6,342 bases of DNA. Origin: JBNJEM01 sp051745935. GTDB lineage: Bacteria > Planctomycetota > Planctomycetia > Pirellulales > Pirellulaceae. The stretch covers positions 1 through 6,342 of the forward strand of contig JBNJEM010000469.1 of NCBI GenBank assembly GCA_051745935.1, written 5' to 3'. How positions within the stretch are numbered: the stretch's first letter is position 1; the number at the start of each line of letters is the position of its first letter. This document shows, in pieces, positions 6,031 through 6,342 of this stretch. A program made the position numbers and the translations under genes. The notes beneath the pieces were generated by a model. It saw only the letters and a list, made by a program, of their open reading frames with translations. It was not told the origin of the DNA and ran no database searches.

Positions 6031-6342
6031 CACAACGCTTGGCGTTCGCCGATCCAACCAACGTGGCACTTTCCATGCTAGGGAACGGCTCAGGAATACC
6101 TGTGGCGTTTTTCGGAGGGTGGCTGAGCGAGCGGCACAACGCGTTCCCTCTCCAACCGACCGGCCTTTGACCGTCACGTGCGTCGTGCACAGACACTTCA
6201 GTTCAGCCAGTCCTTCTTCGACGCTGTGGTCGAAATCGCGCCAACACGTGGCCAGCTCTTGAACCAACAAGTAAGCCAGCATCACCACGAGCAAATGACC
6301 TCGGGTTCTCGATTCCAGGCAGACATGAATCGGGCGGGCCTC
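5986..6342 (-). CDS. DDE transposase, C-terminal fragment (IS4/IS1634-like; 5' end beyond right edge)
   Basis: The frame is open from the right edge to a TAA at 5986-5988, showing the last 118 residues. The opening residues EARPIHV (1-7), then TRGHLLVVMLAYLLVQEL (13-30), CWRDFDHSVEEGLAEL (33-48) and LCTTHVTVKG (51-60), match what I know of the region following the catalytic glutamate in DDE_Tnp_1 (IS4/IS1634-type) transposases: RPI-V, an RxRGH helix, and the VEEGL-L-LC tail. After residue 60 (below about 6163) the sequence no longer resembles the usual ending, where I would expect a proline-rich IPTP-type segment and a LPEALP-VVTRKKL-type tail. Only PSVVTGR (101-107) recalls it. This suggests divergence, small indels or decay, so activity is doubtful. 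The last codons fall in the hairpin. It converges on the propeller gene with a 39-bp gap. Confidence 0.7.
   Translation of the reverse strand, partial: EARPIHVCLESRTRGHLLVVMLAYLLVQELATCWRDFDHSVEEGLAELKCLCTTHVTVKGRSVGEGTRCAARSATLRKTPQVFLSRSLAWKVPRWLDRRTPSVVTGRSNPTGQSPVGK

Larger units (their letters stand above)
5972..6342 (-). mobile_element. End of an insertion sequence (IS4/IS1634-like), partial
   Basis: The right end of the window carries the 3' part of an insertion sequence, recognised by its transposase. The left boundary is set tentatively at the outer arm of the hairpin at 5972. I cannot see the opposite terminal repeat or a target duplication, because the rest of the element lies outside the window. 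The propeller gene ends 25 bp before this boundary and appears intact, so the insertion did not break it. Confidence 0.5.

Noticed and set aside
1..6342. Search for CRISPR arrays, tandem repeats, toxin-antitoxin pairs or defence genes.
   Set aside because: No regularly spaced repeats and no recognisable defence or toxin motifs were seen by eye on either strand.

Overview
The window looks like chromosomal DNA from a planctomycete, probably of the Pirellulales type. The evidence is the gene content: a secreted right-handed beta-helix protein, a membrane-anchored protein ending in a GspG-like core, and a secreted protein that joins a methyltransferase-like Rossmann domain to two PQQ-like beta-propellers. 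All three protein types recur in that phylum. The base composition is moderately GC-rich, and GTG and ATG starts are both used. The taxonomic call is inference from protein character; there is no rRNA or marker gene here.

Layout from left to right. (1) Positions 1-362, minus strand: the 5' end of a secreted beta-helix gene that runs off the left edge. (2) Positions 363-872: a divergent intergenic region of about 510 bp in which I see no convincing gene and only weak promoter-like elements. (3) Positions 873-2414, plus strand: a 513-residue protein with one N-terminal membrane anchor and a pseudopilin (GspG-like) core at its C-terminus. (4) Positions 2415-2700: a spacer with a foldable stretch shortly before the next gene. 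(5) Positions 2701-5946, plus strand: a 1081-residue exported methyltransferase-like/PQQ-propeller fusion, the most striking gene in the window. (6) Positions 5972-6030: a long imperfect hairpin with a perfect 10-bp core. (7) Positions 5986-6342, minus strand: the C-terminal end of a DDE transposase, converging on the propeller gene and running off the right edge.

The three non-transposase proteins all appear to be exported or membrane-anchored, so they would act in the periplasm or at the cell surface. The two plus-strand genes could be co-transcribed, but the 286-bp gap and the strong separate ribosome binding site do not require it. Nothing in the sequence ties the genes to one pathway. 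I found no tRNA, rRNA, CRISPR array, toxin-antitoxin pair or recognisable defence system. The best candidates for undescribed biology are the truncated methyltransferase fold on an exported propeller protein, with its conserved-looking cysteine cluster, and the pseudopilin-like core on a non-pilin anchor.
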